A stretch of DNA of 49,230 nt from an uncultured Phocaeicola sp. (GCA_944320845.1 CALUJA010000021.1:1-49230), one strand, 5' to 3'; positions 1-9,082 are shown, counted from the stretch's first letter. Numbers and translations are program-made. Notes: generated from the letters alone by a model not told the origin.

Positions 1-632
1 TTTCCACGTGGTTGTGGAGTTCTCTTTTCTGGGATGGTTTCATAAATGCTTGGGTACAGTTCATAATACTGGTATTCATTCTCAAAGAAGTCCCACATGT
101 CCCGAAGCGTTTCGGGGGTGACTGTATCAACATCAAGAATAAAGTCCTTTTGCCCTTTTTTAGTAGCACGTACATAAAGCTCATATCTTGCCAAGGTACG
201 CTGTATTACACGGAAATTCTTTTTCCTGACTTCGGAAAGTTTGTGCTTTACAAGGAATTCAGAGAACAGTTCAAGCAGCATCGGTTTGTTTTCCGCTTCG
301 ATTTCCTCCTTCGTCTTGTATCTGTTGGGGTGGTGATATTTATCAATTAAGGTGCTCAACCATTCACTGTCTGATTCCGGTGTATAGTTCTGGTTTATCA
401 GGTTGAGGATATTTTGCACTTCATTGTTCAAAGCCTGCTTCTTTTCTTCGCTCACAAGTGCAACCCTGTCTTTGTAACCTTGCTTTTCGCTGCTCCAGTG
501 GTTTGGGTTTATAGTCAGCTCGCTGGCTGCCTTTATGTCCTTTTTCCCGTCCCTTAGTCTGAAATAGATTGTTGCTACGCTGTTGGTATCATTTTTGCTT
601 GCAGTCTTTCGGATAAATGCTGTTGCTTTCAT
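1..632 (-). CDS. Tyrosine-type site-specific integrase, N-terminal part (cut by window edge)
   Basis: Reads from ATG at 632 leftward without a stop to the window edge, giving about 210 residues. The start MKATAFIRKTASKNDTNSVA, a short beta-rich segment with 'DGKKDIKAASELTINPNHWS', and then a helical SAM-like segment (about residues 110-200) match the arm-binding plus core-binding domains of Bacteroidetes phage/ICE integrases. The catalytic R..HxxR..Y domain would lie to the left and cannot be seen. The gene points into DNA outside the window, so the mobile element is probably to the left and this is its right end. A TAnnTTTG box at 657-664 sits 25 bp upstream. The family call is confident; the type of element (ICE, prophage, transposon) is open. 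Confidence 0.85.
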   Translation of the reverse strand, partial: MKATAFIRKTASKNDTNSVATIYFRLRDGKKDIKAASELTINPNHWSSEKQGYKDRVALVSEEKKQALNNEVQNILNLINQNYTPESDSEWLSTLIDKYHHPNRYKTKEEIEAENKPMLLELFSEFLVKHKLSEVRKKNFRVIQRTLARYELYVRATKKGQKDFILDVDTVTPETLRDMWDFFENEYQYYELYPSIYETIPEKRTPQPRG

Positions 633-656
633 AGGCTGAATGATTTTGTTATGGCG

Positions 657-664
657 CAAATATA
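657..664 (-). promoter_or_regulatory. Promoter -7 box of the integrase
   Basis: On the minus strand this reads TATATTTG, matching the Bacteroidetes -7 consensus TAnnTTTG, 25 bp before the integrase ATG. No clear -33 TTTG is visible at the usual spacing. Confidence 0.5.
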
Positions 665-668
665 GCAT

Positions 669-811
669 TTGTTCCCAAATTGTTCCCATTCATCCCGAAT
701 TTATTTCAATCCAATTAAATTGAATTAACTTTTTAGTGTTGCGTAAAGTGTTAATAATCAGTTTAGTTTAGTTTAAACTTCATCGTTTTGCTGTTTAAAC
801 GGATTGTTCCC
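669..811. repeat. Three direct copies of TTGTTCCC next to the integrase
   Basis: TTGTTCCC occurs at 669-676, 680-687 and 804-811, all in the same orientation; the first two are 11 bp apart. Short direct repeats beside an integrase gene are typical of arm-type binding sites for a tyrosine integrase or excisionase. The repeats are seen directly; the binding role is inferred. Confidence 0.45.
771..800. repeat. Two copies of the palindrome GTTTAAAC
   Basis: The 8-bp palindrome GTTTAAAC is at 771-778 and 793-800. The first copy is preceded by a short AGTTT repeat run (about 759-775). They lie between the integrase gene and the chromosomal genes and may belong to the element's attachment region. 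No duplicated core sequence can be identified from one end alone. Confidence 0.4.
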
Positions 812-850
812 GATTTAGTTATTTCAAATGCGGGTCTGGGTACGGTAATA

Positions 851-885
851 AAGGCTGACAGTCAGTAGATTGTCAGCCTTTGTCG
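851..885. terminator. Stem-loop with weak T-tract, no obvious upstream gene
   Basis: AAGGCTGACA (851-860) pairs perfectly with TGTCAGCCTT (871-880) across a 10-nt loop, followed on the plus strand by a T-rich stretch (TTTGTCGTTTTC). It looks like an intrinsic terminator, but no plus-strand gene ends before it in the window. It may be the terminator of a chromosomal gene separated from it by the integrated element. Confidence 0.5.
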
Positions 886-981
886 TTTTCTCCCTGAAGT
901 CCTGAAGCGTGTTTGGAAATGAAAAGAATGGCATTGCGTTTTTTTAATACAATGAAAAGCGGCAGGTAGTAATATCTTTAC

Positions 982-989
982 TATCTTTG
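982..989 (+). promoter_or_regulatory. Promoter -7 box of the DUF2723 operon
   Basis: TATCTTTG fits the Bacteroidetes -7 consensus and is followed by GC, as is common. It is 33 bp before the ATG at 1023. A -33 element is not clear. Confidence 0.55.
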
Positions 990-1022
990 CGGCTATTCAA
1001 TGAAAACAAGTCCTTTTGATAC

Positions 1023-4000
1023 ATGAAACAGTATAACAAGATTAATAATCTGGTAGGGTGGATTACCTTTGTCATTGCAGCAGTAACTTACTGCATGACC
1101 ATTGAGCCGACCGCCAGTTTCTGGGATTGTCCGGAGTTCATCACCACAGGATATAAGTTGGAAGTAGGGCATCCGCCCGGCGCGCCGTTTTTCATGCTGA
1201 CGGCAAACTTGTTCGGCCAGTTTGCTTCCGACCCTTCGCATGTGGCGATGATGGTCAATATCATGAGTGCGCTGATGAGCGCGGCATGTATCCTGTTTCT
1301 GTTTTGGAGTATCACGCATCTGGCCAAAAAGCTTATATGTCCCGAAGACAAGAACCTGACGGCAGGCAGGCTGATTGCCATTATGGGCTCGGGACTGGTC
1401 GGTGCGCTGGTCTATACATGGAGCGACACATTCTGGTTCAGTGCGGTGGAAGGTGAGGTGTATGCCTATTCCAGTCTGTTTACCGCATTGGTGTTTTGGC
1501 TTATCCTGAAGTGGGAGAACCGGGCGGACGAGCCTCACAGTGACCGTTGGCTGATTTTAATTGCCTACCTTACGGGACTGTCTGTAGGTGTGCATCTGCT
1601 CAACCTGTTGTGCATTCCTGCCATTGTATTGGTATATTATTATAAGAAGCATCCGCATGCCAACCTGAAGGGCAGCCTGATAGCGCTGGCCGGCTCCATG
1701 GTGCTGATTGCAGTGGTGCTTTACGGCATAGTACCCGGCATAGTAAAGGTTGGCGGATGGTTTGAACTGCTGTTTGTCAATGATTTCGGCCTGCCGTTCA
1801 ATACCGGCTTGATTGTCTATATCATTATTCTGGCAGCAAGCATCATCTGGGGCGTTTACGAGAGTTATACCATGCGCAGCCGCAAACGGATGAACCTGTC
1901 TTTTCTTGCTACCGTGGGGCTGCTGGGCATTCCGTTTTACGGTCACGGATGGGGAAGTGTCGTAATCGGAATCGTTGTTTTAGGCATTTTGGCTGTCTAT
2001 TTGTTTGCCAATCTGAACGAGAAGTACCGTGTCAGCGCGCGTACCATGAATACTTCGCTTCTGGCACTGATGATGATTGTGGTGGGATATTCTTCTTACG
2101 CGGTCATTGTCATTCGTTCTTCCGCCAATACCCCGATGGACCAGAATTCTCCGGAAGACATATTTACTTTGGGTGACTATCTGGGGCGTGAGCAGTATGG
2201 CAGTCGTCCGCTGTTTTACGGTCAGACATACGCTTCGAAACCGGCCTTGAAGGAAGTGGAAGGAGGATGTGTTTATGATGTCGTGGAGGGGGCTCCGGTA
2301 TATCAGCGCAAGGAAAAGGAATCTCCAGATGAAAAGGACAGTTATGAAATAGTCCGTTATAAGACGGAATACAGATATGCGCAGAACATGCTTTTCCCGC
2401 GCATGTATAGTGATTTGGCCGGACATCCGGAAGCTTATGAAGCCTGGTTGGGAGGTATAGAGGGGAAAGAAGTCCCTTATGACCAGTGCGGCACGATGAT
2501 GATGGTGAAGATTCCTACCCAGTGGGAAAATATCAAATTCTTCTTTATCTATCAGCTGAACTATATGTACTGGCGTTATTTTATGTGGAATTTTGCAGGT
2601 CGCCAGAACGATATTCAAGGACAAGGGGAGATAGAACATGGAAACTGGATTACAGGTATACCTTTTATAGATAATGCGTTGGTTGGTGACCAGAGTCTGC
2701 TTCCTGCCGAGCTGAAAGAAAACAAGGGTCATAATGTGTTCTACTGTCTGCCGTTGATATTGGGACTTATCGGACTGTTTTGGCAGGCCTACCGGGGTGA
2801 GCGGGGAATACAGCAGTTCTGGATTGTGTTTTTCTTGTTTTTCATGACGGGACTTGCCATTGTGCTTTATCTGAATCAGACACCGCAGCAGGTTCGTGAG
2901 CGTGATTATGCCTATGCCGGTTCATTTTATGCATTTGCCATCTGGATAGGATTGGGAGTGACTGCTATTGCAGAGTGGCTCCGGAAACGGAAGTTGAATG
3001 AAGTGGCAGCTTCGGTTGTGGCGAGTGTGGTTTGTCTCTTTGTTCCGCTCCAGATGGTCAGTCAGACATGGGATGACCATGACCGGAGCGGCCGCTATAC
3101 CTGTCGCGATTTCGGACAGAACTATTTGAATTCTGTGCCCGATAAGGGAAATCCGATTCTTTTTACAAATGGCGACAATGATACTTTCCCGCTCTGGTAT
3201 AATCAGGAGACGGAAGGAGTGCGTACGGATGTGCGTGTATGCAATCTGAGTTATTTGCAGACAGACTGGTATATTGACCAGATGCGCCGTCCGGCCTATG
3301 ACTCGCCCTCAGTTCCTATCAATTGGGACCGCATTGATTACGTTTCCGGGCATAATGAGGCGGTATATGTACGCCCGGAGGCTATGGAGACCATTAATAA
3401 CTATTACAGGCAGAATCCGGAAGAAGCCAGACGCGAGTTTGGCGACAACCCGTATGAACTGAAGAATATTTTGAAATATTGGGTGCGTCAGCCGAAAGAA
3501 AGCGGGTTGCAAATGATTCCGACAGACAGCATTGTGATAAAGCTGGACAAGGAAGCCATCAGGCGTTCGGGTATGCTTGCTCCTGATTCTATACCGGATT
3601 ATATGCACATATCCCTGAAAGGCAAGCACGTATTGTATAAGAGCGAACTGATGATGCTTGAGATGTTGGCGAATACCAACTGGGAGCGTCCGCTGTATAT
3701 GGCTATCACAGTGGGTGCGGAGAATCATCTGAATCTGACGAACAACTTCCTGCAGGAGGGCTTGGCTTACCGTATCACGCCTTTCGACAATACAAAACTG
3801 GGACGACGGGTTGATTCAGAAAAAATGTATGAAAATCTGATGAAGAAGTTCAGGTTCGGCGGCATTGATAATCCGGACATCTATCTGGATGAAACAACGC
3901 TCCGCATGTGTGATACACACCGGCGCATGTTTGTCACGCTTGCCAGCCAGTTGCTTCGTGAAGGGAAAAAAGACAAGGCTTTGGAAGTTTTGGACTATTG

Positions 4001-4358
4001 TGAAAAGATGATTCCCGGCACGACCGTACCTCACGATTATGCCATGAGCAGTTCCAAGGAGATGGCAGATGACTATATCCAGTTGGGACAGATGGAAAAG
4101 GCTAAATCCATATTGAATTATCTGGCAAACAATTCGGTGGAATACATTACATGGTATCTTAGCTTGGACGACATGCATTTTTCCCGTTCGTATGAAAACT
4201 GTCTCCGTCATTTTTATATCTTGGATGATGTCTGCAAGAGCCTGACGAACATAAAGGGCGAGCAGGAAGGACAAGAGATGACCCCTTCCGCATTACATTA
4301 TGCGAAGAAGTTTGAAGAGCTGTACAAGCAGTTGGAAAGCCGTGTAGGACAAAACTAA
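1023..4358 (+). CDS. DUF2723 (GT117-like) multi-pass membrane glycosyltransferase
   Basis: An 1111-residue inner-membrane protein of the DUF2723 family, related to the TMEM260-type protein O-mannosyltransferases (GT-C fold, CAZy GT117). The family signature is near the N-terminus: 'IEPTASFWDCPEF' at about residues 27-39, with acidic residues in the first periplasmic loop where GT-C enzymes keep their catalytic carboxylate, followed by 'GHPPGAPFF'. Hydrophobic helices run to about residue 370 and again from about 570 to 690. The last 400 or so residues are soluble, with helical, TPR-like pairs near 960-1060, probably periplasmic. Six bases separate it from the deacetylase, so the two are very likely co-transcribed. 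Acceptor and sugar are unknown; transfer from a lipid-linked sugar to a protein or glycan is an inference from the family. Confidence 0.88.
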   Translation: MKQYNKINNLVGWITFVIAAVTYCMTIEPTASFWDCPEFITTGYKLEVGHPPGAPFFMLTANLFGQFASDPSHVAMMVNIMSALMSAACILFLFWSITHLAKKLICPEDKNLTAGRLIAIMGSGLVGALVYTWSDTFWFSAVEGEVYAYSSLFTALVFWLILKWENRADEPHSDRWLILIAYLTGLSVGVHLLNLLCIPAIVLVYYYKKHPHANLKGSLIALAGSMVLIAVVLYGIVPGIVKVGGWFELLFVNDFGLPFNTGLIVYIIILAASIIWGVYESYTMRSRKRMNLSFLATVGLLGIPFYGHGWGSVVIGIVVLGILAVYLFANLNEKYRVSARTMNTSLLALMMIVVGYSSYAVIVIRSSANTPMDQNSPEDIFTLGDYLGREQYGSRPLFYGQTYASKPALKEVEGGCVYDVVEGAPVYQRKEKESPDEKDSYEIVRYKTEYRYAQNMLFPRMYSDLAGHPEAYEAWLGGIEGKEVPYDQCGTMMMVKIPTQWENIKFFFIYQLNYMYWRYFMWNFAGRQNDIQGQGEIEHGNWITGIPFIDNALVGDQSLLPAELKENKGHNVFYCLPLILGLIGLFWQAYRGERGIQQFWIVFFLFFMTGLAIVLYLNQTPQQVRERDYAYAGSFYAFAIWIGLGVTAIAEWLRKRKLNEVAASVVASVVCLFVPLQMVSQTWDDHDRSGRYTCRDFGQNYLNSVPDKGNPILFTNGDNDTFPLWYNQETEGVRTDVRVCNLSYLQTDWYIDQMRRPAYDSPSVPINWDRIDYVSGHNEAVYVRPEAMETINNYYRQNPEEARREFGDNPYELKNILKYWVRQPKESGLQMIPTDSIVIKLDKEAIRRSGMLAPDSIPDYMHISLKGKHVLYKSELMMLEMLANTNWERPLYMAITVGAENHLNLTNNFLQEGLAYRITPFDNTKLGRRVDSEKMYENLMKKFRFGGIDNPDIYLDETTLRMCDTHRRMFVTLASQLLREGKKDKALEVLDYCEKMIPGTTVPHDYAMSSSKEMADDYIQLGQMEKAKSILNYLANNSVEYITWYLSLDDMHFSRSYENCLRHFYILDDVCKSLTNIKGEQEGQEMTPSALHYAKKFEELYKQLESRVGQN

Positions 4359-4364
4359 GGATAC

Positions 4365-4976
4365 ATGCTTATCGAACAACCGCCTTTATTGCTGCGTCTG
4401 CTTTATCCGCGTGCCTTGTGGCGCATGGATAAGGCTGTAAAGGCGGTTTATCTGACTTTCGACGACGGGCCGATACCTCGGGTCACTCCGTGGGTTCTTG
4501 ACTTGTTGGAGCGTTACGGGGTCAAAGCTACATTCTTTATGGTGGGAGACAACGTGCGGAAACATCCGGAAGAATATCGGATGGTTGTGGAGCGTGGTCA
4601 TCGGATTGGAAACCATACATTCAATCATATCCGTGGATTTGAATATAAGAGTCTGAGTTATCTGGCTAATACGGATAAGGCGAATGATTATCTGCATACA
4701 GACCTGTTTCGTCCGCCTCACGGACACATGGGGTGGGGGCAGTATCGCAGGTTGCGTGAAAAGTATCGCATTGTGATGTGGGATGTAGTCACCCGCGATT
4801 ATGGTAAGTGGATGGACGGCCCGCAGGTACTGGCAAACGTAAAGCGTTACGTACGCAATGGTTCAATCATCACTTTTCATGATTCGTTGAAGTCAGAACG
4901 TAATCTCAAATACGCCTTGCCCCGTGCCATTGAATGGCTTCAGGAACAAGGGTATGAGTTCAAGGTTTTTGATTGA
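4365..4976 (+). CDS. NodB-type polysaccharide deacetylase
   Basis: A 203-residue carbohydrate esterase family 4 protein. All family motifs are visible: TFDDG (residues 31-35, general base and metal aspartates), NHTFNH (about 83-88, metal histidines), RPPHG (about 117-121), W-D-V near 139 and a final FHDS (about 171-174) with the catalytic histidine. It has no signal peptide; a short N-terminal hydrophobic stretch (PPLLLRLLYP) might associate with the membrane. The family removes N- or O-acetyl groups from chitin oligomers, peptidoglycan or capsule sugars; substrate here unknown. It starts six bases after the DUF2723 gene, so it may modify a glycan made or transferred by that enzyme. It ends 10 bp from the convergent GH2 gene with no clear terminator between. 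Confidence 0.9.
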   Translation: MLIEQPPLLLRLLYPRALWRMDKAVKAVYLTFDDGPIPRVTPWVLDLLERYGVKATFFMVGDNVRKHPEEYRMVVERGHRIGNHTFNHIRGFEYKSLSYLANTDKANDYLHTDLFRPPHGHMGWGQYRRLREKYRIVMWDVVTRDYGKWMDGPQVLANVKRYVRNGSIITFHDSLKSERNLKYALPRAIEWLQEQGYEFKVFD

Positions 4977-4986
4977 TAATCTTTTT

Positions 4987-7437
4987 TCATTCCGCTCTCA
5001 CCGTTACGACGGTTCCTTCCAGCAGCGGGGAGGACAGGCGGACGCGGATTTCTCCCTTTTCTCCGGTGGTCTGTATATAGGCAAGCAGCCGTCCGTGATA
5101 GGCGCGGTGGTGATTGTCTGTATAGTCGCTCATGTCGGTGTTGTTTGAACCCTCCAGTCCCAACAGTCGGGCGGGGCCTTCGATGTGGCAGGTAATGTCA
5201 TTGTCTCCTAATTTCACGACCGTTCCATTCTCGTCAACGACTTCGATTGTAATATGTGCCGTTGCTTTGTCGGAGGAAAGAACGGGCTTGTCTATGCTTG
5301 CGCGTAAGGCGTAAGGGCGGCCGGATGACTTTATGGTATAGGTGGAAAGAATTTTTCCGTTCGTGTCGCATCCTTCGGCACGCAGTTCGCCTGCCTGGTA
5401 GGGAATATCCCAACAGATGATTCCGGTATGGTCATCATAAGGTTTCATGGCTCCTATTTCTTTGCCGTCGAGCAGCAGGCGTGCTTGTGGAGCGTTGGTA
5501 TAGCATACAACACGTATCAGTTCGCCGGGTTGGTAGTTCCATATGTCCCATGCTTCAGTAGACAGGCGTTCTTGCCCGGGCTGTTTGGGATAGGTTCCTA
5601 TGTAGGTTACCGGTTTTTCGCTCCATAATGAGGCCCGGAACCACCCGCGGGGCTTCGGGAAACTGCCGAAATCGAGCAGTCCCGTATAGAGTCCGCGCGA
5701 AGGCCATTGGCGTGATTCGCCCAGATAGTCGGTTCCTGTCCACAGAAACTGCCCGAAGATAAAATCTTTGTCACGCACGGCATGCCAGGCATCAAGGCTC
5801 ACGCTCGTTTCGCTTCCGTAGATGATGCGGTCGGGATACGTGGCATGGTCTTCGTCGTAACGGTTTTCGGTGTAATTATATCCCACTACATCCACCGCTT
5901 CGGGATAGGCGGTCTGATTTGACATCACTACGCCGGCGAGGGCTCCCGTAACCGGACGCGATGTATCGACCTTGCGGACGCAGGCCGCGAGGCGTTGGGC
6001 GATGACGCCGATACGCATGGCATCGGGCGCTTCAGGCTTGTATCCTCCGAACATGGGTTGGTTGATGGTCGTTCCGTCAAGTATCGGATGAGAGTATGGG
6101 TCGTTCGGATAATCCACTTCATTGCCGATGCTCCACAGGAAGATGCAGGGATGGTTGCGGTCGCGGCGTACCATGTCGGTCACATCCCGTTCAATCCATT
6201 CTTCGAAAAAGTCGAAAGTGCCGTCATAATTGGGCTCTCCCACGTTCCACCCTTTGACCCATTTCCGTTTGGGGAATTCCCATTCGTCGGATGCCTCGTC
6301 CATCACCAGAAATCCAAGGCGGTCGCACAGATTGTACAGGACGGGAGCCTGCGGATTGTGGCTCATGCGGATGGCGTTTACGCCGATTTCCTTCAGGTTC
6401 ATCAGGCGCCGCTCCCATACTTCAGGGGGAACGACGGCTCCCAATACGCCCGCATCGTGGTGGAGACAGACTCCCTTCACCTTCATCCACTGCCCGTTCA
6501 GCGCGAAGCCCTTGTCTGCGTCGAATTGGAGCGTGCGAAGCCCTACGCTGGTGCTGCATTCGTCGATTTTCACGCCGTCGTATAGAATTTTTGTCCTAAG
6601 CGTATAGAGATACGGGTCGTTCAGATTCCAGCGGTGAGGCTTTGATATCTTCAGCGTGACGGATTCTTTGGTCGTTCCCGCCCTGTTGTCCGTCACGCGG
6701 GTCCGGCCTTGTGCCACTGTTTTCCCTGCGGCATCGTACAGAGTGGCTTCCACTTCCAGTTTTCCGCCGGACTTTTTGTGTTTTTCCACTTCCATGCCCA
6801 CGGTTATTGCGGCATGTTTGTCGGTGATTGAGGCGGCCTGCCAGTCCACTCCCCATTGGGCAAAGTGGATTTCAGGTGCGGAAATCATCCAAACATCCCG
6901 GTAAATGCCCGACCCGGTATACCATCGCGAGTCGGCGTAACGGCTGTGGTCGACGCGCACTGCGAGGATATTTTCGCCTTCCTTGAGGAAAGGGGTCATG
7001 TCATACAGGAAAGAGATGTATCCGTTCGGACGCTTTCCGAGGAGATGCCCGTTCAGATACACTTCACTCCGGTTATACACTCCTTCGAAATAGATGTAAT
7101 GGCGCGGCGCATCGTCTGTTACCGTGAAATGCTTGCGGTACCATCCGATTCCGCCCGGCAGATAACCCGTGCAGCTTGCCAGTGAAGGCGACAGTTGGCC
7201 TTCGGCAGACCAGTCGTGTGGAAGGTCAAGCTTGCGCCAGCCCTTGTCATCGTAATCGTTGCTGCGGCTGAGCGAGTCGTCCGACAGGCTGAACAGCCAT
7301 CCGTCATTGAACTTTCTGGCTTCGCCGAAGGAGACTTGTGCCTTCACCGACGGACATGCCAGCATGATTATAAGAATCAAAACGGGGAAAAGTGCCTTGT
7401 TTTTCATGTTTCTGTTTTTCAGGTTGTCGTTATTCAT
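4987..7437 (-). CDS. Glycoside hydrolase family 2 protein (beta-galactosidase-like), secreted
   Basis: An 816-residue GH2 enzyme. Order: signal peptide (hydrophobic ALFPVLILIIMLACPS, cleavage near VKAQ), N-terminal jelly-roll sugar-binding domain, Ig-like domain, TIM barrel from about residue 310, C-terminal beta domains. Catalytic residues are visible: acid/base E440 in 'WSIGNEVDYP' and nucleophile E543 in 'YGSETSVS'. 'RMSHNPQAP' and 'LVMDEASDEW' are further GH2 hallmarks. It probably acts on exo-linked galactosides or related sugars of host or plant glycans in the periplasm. The longest start (7437) overlaps the ABC ATPase stop by 8 nt (ATGAATAA); Met11 (7407) would give a more standard signal peptide and a 22-nt gap. 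Either way it is downstream of the metal-transport genes on one transcript, an unusual pairing. Confidence 0.9.
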   Translation of the reverse strand: MNNDNLKNRNMKNKALFPVLILIIMLACPSVKAQVSFGEARKFNDGWLFSLSDDSLSRSNDYDDKGWRKLDLPHDWSAEGQLSPSLASCTGYLPGGIGWYRKHFTVTDDAPRHYIYFEGVYNRSEVYLNGHLLGKRPNGYISFLYDMTPFLKEGENILAVRVDHSRYADSRWYTGSGIYRDVWMISAPEIHFAQWGVDWQAASITDKHAAITVGMEVEKHKKSGGKLEVEATLYDAAGKTVAQGRTRVTDNRAGTTKESVTLKISKPHRWNLNDPYLYTLRTKILYDGVKIDECSTSVGLRTLQFDADKGFALNGQWMKVKGVCLHHDAGVLGAVVPPEVWERRLMNLKEIGVNAIRMSHNPQAPVLYNLCDRLGFLVMDEASDEWEFPKRKWVKGWNVGEPNYDGTFDFFEEWIERDVTDMVRRDRNHPCIFLWSIGNEVDYPNDPYSHPILDGTTINQPMFGGYKPEAPDAMRIGVIAQRLAACVRKVDTSRPVTGALAGVVMSNQTAYPEAVDVVGYNYTENRYDEDHATYPDRIIYGSETSVSLDAWHAVRDKDFIFGQFLWTGTDYLGESRQWPSRGLYTGLLDFGSFPKPRGWFRASLWSEKPVTYIGTYPKQPGQERLSTEAWDIWNYQPGELIRVVCYTNAPQARLLLDGKEIGAMKPYDDHTGIICWDIPYQAGELRAEGCDTNGKILSTYTIKSSGRPYALRASIDKPVLSSDKATAHITIEVVDENGTVVKLGDNDITCHIEGPARLLGLEGSNNTDMSDYTDNHHRAYHGRLLAYIQTTGEKGEIRVRLSSPLLEGTVVTVRAE

Positions 7438-8209
7438 GTATGGAATTATGTTTTTCGTGCGATTTCAATACCCGGTGAGGCAGGTTGCCGTGTCCCAGCA
7501 ACTCGATGGGACAGCCGAAGTGTTCTTCCATCCAGTCCGCCGGTATTTCCGTATCCGGGTGATAGTCCAGTGTTCCGTTCACGCAGGCTATGGATTTTAC
7601 GTTCTGCAATACTGTCCCGATGTCGTGGCTGACGAGGATAATGGCGTGTTCGCGGTTGATTTCCTCCAGCAACGAGTAGAGTCTTGCCTCGAAACGCTTG
7701 TCAATATAGGTGTTCGGCTCGTCGAGAATGACGGCCTGAGGGTTGGAGACGAGTGCGCGCCCCAGCAAAACGCGTTGCAGCTGCCCTCCGCTCAGCTGCC
7801 CGATGGGTTGTTTTTCCATTCCTTCCAGTCCCATGCGGGCGATGGTACGGCGCACCTGTTCGTGCTGTTCCTTGGAAAACGGACGGAACAGGGACTTCTG
7901 CCTGTTCAGACCGGAGAGTACGACCTCGTAGACCGAGATGGGAAACTTTTTGTCAATGGAACTGTATTGAGGCAAGTATCCCATGCTGATTTCCGGCACT
8001 TCCCGGCCGTTGCGGAAATATTGGATGTGTCCGGCCGTCGGCTTCAGAAGCCCGAGGATAATCTTGACCAATGTGGTTTTTCCTCCTCCGTTCGGGCCGA
8101 TGATTCCCAGAAAGTCTCGTTCGTAGACCGTGAGACTGACCTGTTGCAATACCGTCTTTTGTCCGTAGGCGGCGCTGATTCCGTCGAGTTGGATAAGGGG
8201 TCGTTTCAT
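7430..8209 (-). CDS. Metal (zinc/manganese-type) ABC transporter, ATP-binding protein
   Basis: A 259-residue ABC ATPase. Walker A GPNGGGKTT at residues 39-47, Q-loop 'YLPQYSS', signature LSGGQ near 139, Walker B 'AVILDEP' near 161, and H-loop SHD near 193 are all intact. The short subunit and 'YLPQ...FPISVYEVV' region match the ZnuC/MntB/TroB type of metal importers. It overlaps the upstream binding-protein gene by four bases (ATGA), so the two are co-translated. A membrane permease (ZnuB type) should follow but the next gene encodes a GH2 enzyme, and no permease is seen in the window. The metal cannot be told from the sequence. Confidence 0.9.
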   Translation of the reverse strand: MKRPLIQLDGISAAYGQKTVLQQVSLTVYERDFLGIIGPNGGGKTTLVKIILGLLKPTAGHIQYFRNGREVPEISMGYLPQYSSIDKKFPISVYEVVLSGLNRQKSLFRPFSKEQHEQVRRTIARMGLEGMEKQPIGQLSGGQLQRVLLGRALVSNPQAVILDEPNTYIDKRFEARLYSLLEEINREHAIILVSHDIGTVLQNVKSIACVNGTLDYHPDTEIPADWMEEHFGCPIELLGHGNLPHRVLKSHEKHNSIHE

Positions 8210-9057
8210 TTCATGCCGTTATAGTGGGCGAGTGCCCGTGTGATGTTTATCATTTCCTCTTCCCAATCATAGCTGAGAGGATTGATGGTTACCGGTTTGG
8301 CTCCCGACTCTTTGGCTATCGCTTGTGCATTCCGTGTGTCAAACTCTTGCTGGATGAAGATTATCCGGACTTTTGCTTCGCGTGCCTCCTGTATAAGTGC
8401 TTGCAGGTGTGAGGGAGACGGTTCTTTTCCCTCGTCCTCGATGCAGATTTGCCTGAGCCCCCAGTCGCGGGCAAAGTATGTCAGCGCCGGATGATAGATG
8501 AGAAATGCCGTATCGGCTTCCGGAAGCAGGGCCTTGATGGTCTGTTCGGTGCGTTCGATACGGTGGTTCAGGCTGTCGAGCCTTTCGCGGTAGTAGGAAG
8601 TGTTTGTCTCGTCCAGTTTGCAAAGGGTGCGGAAGATGTTTTGGGCGATAATCCGTGCGTTTCGCGTAGAGTTCCAGATGTGCGGGTCTGTCTGCATGTC
8701 GCCATGAGCGTGTCCCTCCGCCAGTTCTACGCTTTTGGATGTGTCGAATACAGGCATGTCGGGGATGTTTGCCTTAATCCGCTCCATCCAAGCCTGCTCG
8801 AAGCCGATGTGTCCGATACTGAGATAGGCCGCACTTTGGCTGAGCGAAACGAGCTGTTGCGGTGTCGGGTCGTAGGTTTCGGGGTTGCTTCCGGCAGGTA
8901 CCATGCTGATCACATTATATTTGTCTCCTGCCAAAGCTTCGGTAAAAAAGCGCAGCGGCTCGATGCTGACAGTGAGTACCGGCTTGTTCTCCGCTTGTCT
9001 TCCGCCGTTGCATGAGGCGAGAACCAACAAGACAAATATAGTCAGAAACTGTTTCAT
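8206..9057 (-). CDS. Metal ABC transporter substrate-binding lipoprotein (ZnuA family)
   Basis: A 283-residue cluster A-I metal-binding protein. The signal peptide ends in the lipobox LASC with Cys16 as the lipidated residue. Family features: 'VSIEPLRFFTEALAG', 'GSNPETYDPTPQQL', the histidine-containing loop 'EGHAHGDMQTDPHIW' (short, near residues 110-124), 'YHPALTYFARDWGL' and 'VRIIFIQQEFDTRNAQAI'. The conserved His of DPHIW, the His of YHPA and a C-terminal Asp/Glu would bind Zn2+ or Mn2+. It delivers metal in the periplasm to the partner ATPase (4-bp overlap downstream) and an unseen permease. First gene of a three-gene unit with a promoter box at 9083-9090; no recognisable Zur site was seen. 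Confidence 0.9.
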   Translation of the reverse strand: MKQFLTIFVLLVLASCNGGRQAENKPVLTVSIEPLRFFTEALAGDKYNVISMVPAGSNPETYDPTPQQLVSLSQSAAYLSIGHIGFEQAWMERIKANIPDMPVFDTSKSVELAEGHAHGDMQTDPHIWNSTRNARIIAQNIFRTLCKLDETNTSYYRERLDSLNHRIERTEQTIKALLPEADTAFLIYHPALTYFARDWGLRQICIEDEGKEPSPSHLQALIQEAREAKVRIIFIQQEFDTRNAQAIAKESGAKPVTINPLSYDWEEEMINITRALAHYNGMK

Positions 9058-9082
9058 AATAGGAAAACTGTAATTGGACAGA

